Origin: an uncultured Selenomonadales bacterium
Lineage (GTDB): Bacteria > Bacillota > Negativicutes > Selenomonadales > Selenomonadaceae
Assembly (NCBI GenBank): GCA_946183785.1
Contig: CAMHCS010000024.1
Coordinates: 1-43,451 of the forward strand
Direction of reading: 5' to 3'
DNA length: 43,451 nucleotides
Shown: piece by piece, positions 42,225 to 43,451 of the stretch
Layout of the letters: each line of letters opens with the position of its first letter
Numbering within the stretch: position 1 is the stretch's first letter
Made by a program: the position numbers and the translations under genes
Notes under the pieces: model-generated
The model's input: only the letters and a program-made list of their open reading frames with translations
What the model was told of the DNA's origin: nothing
The model's database searches: none

Positions 42225-42970
42225 GGCAGGTCGCACTCGTAGCCGGGCAGACGCTTTGCCGCGATGCGGTCGGCGATGACGATTGCGCCCCGGTGGAGTT
42301 GAAGCAGCGAGGCGGGCGCCTTCGGCGTGATGTCTCCGGCAACGGCCAATGCGAGAGCTTCCGTCTTGCCCGGGCCGCTGGCAAGGAGCAGGATATTCCG
42401 CGCAAACATGATGTCACGCATGCCCATGCTGACCGCCCAGTGCGGCACGTCGTCAGGCGCATCGAAAAAACGCGCGTTCGCAGCGCGGGTGGCGTCAGAC
42501 AGTTCGACCACATGAGTCTCCGGTACAAAACACGGTCCCGGCTCGTTGAAGCCGATATGGGCGTTCGGACCAATACCGAGAATCATCGTGTCAATTCCGC
42601 CCGCCGCTGCGATAGCCTCACCGTAGCGCGCGCATTCGCGGGCGATATCGTCGGCCATGCCGTTCGGCATACAGATGTTTTTTTCGGACAGATTCAGCCC
42701 GTCGCAGAAATTTTTACGCGTGTAATATGCGAAGCTTTGCTCGTTATCCTCCTCAAGGCCGATGTACTCGCTCAGTGTAAAAATGCGGACGCGGGAAAAA
42801 TCGGCGCGCCCTTCCCGGTAAGCGGCCTGCAGCCGCTGGTAAAGCCCCATCGGTGACGAGCCCGCCGTAAGCCCCAGTACGCAGTCCGGCTTTTTGCGAA
42901 GTTCTTCGAGTACGAGCTCCGCTGCTTCGTCGCTGATCTCATCATAGGTTTCCTTGACTCTGACGTCCAT
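42221..42970 (-). CDS. nagB: Glucosamine-6-phosphate deaminase
   Basis: A 249-residue enzyme converting glucosamine-6-P to fructose-6-P and ammonia. Motifs are LGLTAGSSPMGLYQ (phosphate loop), FTLSEYIGLEEDNEQSF (the usual LDEYxGL region with Asp replaced by Ser), and LGIGPNAHIGFNEPG (catalytic His and Glu; the common N/D-G is NA here). The C-terminus has GKTEAL and KAPASLLQLH. GGGAGG lies 7 nt before ATG 42970. With nagA it feeds amino sugars into glycolysis. The substitution in the DEYxGL motif deserves note, since that Asp is the usual proton acceptor. Confidence 0.93.
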   Translation of the reverse strand: MDVRVKETYDEISDEAAELVLEELRKKPDCVLGLTAGSSPMGLYQRLQAAYREGRADFSRVRIFTLSEYIGLEEDNEQSFAYYTRKNFCDGLNLSEKNICMPNGMADDIARECARYGEAIAAAGGIDTMILGIGPNAHIGFNEPGPCFVPETHVVELSDATRAANARFFDAPDDVPHWAVSMGMRDIMFARNILLLASGPGKTEALALAVAGDITPKAPASLLQLHRGAIVIADRIAAKRLPGYECDLP

Positions 42971-43008
42971 GCCATAGCCTCCCGTCCGGTTTTTTGGAAA
43001 ACAGTTCC

Positions 43009-43311
43009 TTAGGCACGGTAATCATGCGATTTTTTCGTGGGCTGATCCTTTGGCAGATCGCGCTTCCATGCTTCGCCGTCTTTCTTTTCGGCGGCCGCCG
43101 CAGCCGCTTGCTGTTCCTCGATTTTCTGCCCGTAGCGTCCGAGCAGGTCGCCGATGGAATTTTGCAGGCCGTCGTTGTCGAGGCGCTTGGCTCTTTCCTT
43201 CAGCACCGGCTCGCCGGGTAGTTTCATCTTGTTCAGCTCGCGCCGCTCGTTGGCTGCTTGGATCAGAATCTCCGCCTCGCGCGCCGCGTGCGCCTTTCGA
43301 TCAATTTTCAC
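43009..43311 (-). CDS. Small charged protein of unknown function
   Basis: About 100 residues from GTG 43311, which has GGAG at 8 nt; GTG 43320 is also in frame but less well placed. It is very rich in Lys, Arg, Glu and Ala, and predicted helical or coiled-coil (AAREAEILIQAANERRELNK, then IEEQQAAAAAAEKKDGEAW). No signal peptide, membrane helix or recognised domain. It lies 38 nt upstream of nagB on the same strand. A MITE end sits ~77 nt upstream. Codon usage resembles the core genes, so a real gene is likely. Confidence 0.6.
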   Translation of the reverse strand: MKIDRKAHAAREAEILIQAANERRELNKMKLPGEPVLKERAKRLDNDGLQNSIGDLLGRYGQKIEEQQAAAAAAEKKDGEAWKRDLPKDQPTKKSHDYRA

Positions 43312-43387
43312 CGTATTCACTCCGTATCCGAAAATGAGCCGCCGTGCTCCACATCATCCATTTTATATCCGTTTGCTGAAAATCGTC

Positions 43388-43451
43388 TTAAGGAAACACT
43401 GAATAAGTCCCTCCGCGCCTCTGCCGGGTCTTTTTCCGCCTGTCGTTGTCA
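43388..43451. mobile_element. MITE-like element, copy 2 (cut by the window edge)
   Basis: TTAA then GGAAACACTGAATAAGTC, followed by about 40 bp that match the left part of the element at 29436 with a few changes (CTCCGCGCCTCTGCCGG shared exactly). It lies upstream of the small unknown gene. The right end is outside the window. Confidence 0.85.

Overview
The window is chromosomal DNA, GC-rich in the core genes, most likely from an anaerobic diderm Firmicute of the Negativicutes (Selenomonas-like). The grounds are indirect: many GCG/GCC codons and a dedicated tRNA-Ala(CGC), methyl-accepting chemotaxis proteins, secreted CsgG-like proteins that suit a cell with an outer membrane, a CobN/ChlI/ChlD chelatase set, and Firmicute-type toxin-antitoxin and DUF3791/DUF3990 genes. 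No 16S rRNA gene or lineage marker is present, so the assignment is an inference. No stretch over about 300 bases lacks a gene or a described element.

Layout. 1-4.9 kb: end of an unidentified gene, a soluble chemoreceptor-like protein, a bifunctional mannose enzyme (manC), a pyridoxamine kinase, a LysR regulator and a FlK-type thioesterase. 5.0-10.6 kb: a FakA-like DAK2 protein without the usual catalytic aspartates, a 704-residue protein with a cyclic-nucleotide-binding-like N-terminus and an unrecognised remainder, and two secreted CsgG-like proteins. 10.7-13.8 kb: a recA-recX-guaA operon. 13.9-19.8 kb, all on the minus strand: an SGNH esterase, tRNA-Ala, a YczE-type membrane protein, a GNAT acetyltransferase, and a four-gene operon joining a FecCD/FecE-type importer (no binding protein) to an ABC-2 exporter. 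A near-perfect 36-bp palindrome lies exactly between that operon and a divergent transmembrane chemoreceptor (20.0-22.0 kb).

22.1-30.2 kb is an accessory defence region: an hsdS 5' remnant, a HigBA module whose toxin carries an internal deletion, a type I restriction-modification system (hsdS, hsdR, hsdM) with a RelB/PIN module inserted on the opposite strand, and a DUF3791-DUF3990 pair in which the predicted ADP-ribosyltransferase-like gene is interrupted by a ~162-bp MITE. A second copy of the same MITE begins at the right edge of the window. The target-recognition and toxin-antitoxin parts look AT-richer than the flanking genes, consistent with transfer.

30.2-43.4 kb: an alpha/beta hydrolase, a small EamA-type transporter, a DUF3795 cysteine-rich protein and an HD-GYP phosphodiesterase. 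Then comes a minus-strand operon (binding lipoprotein, CobN-like large chelatase, ChlI, ChlD) under a strong sigma-70 promoter overlapped by a Fur-like box. nagB-nagA and a small unknown gene end the window. The most interesting candidate system is this apparently iron-regulated chelatase operon with an importer-type binding protein. It may load or strip metal from an imported tetrapyrrole instead of serving ordinary cobalamin synthesis. The disrupted DUF3791/DUF3990/antitoxin-fusion module is the second candidate.
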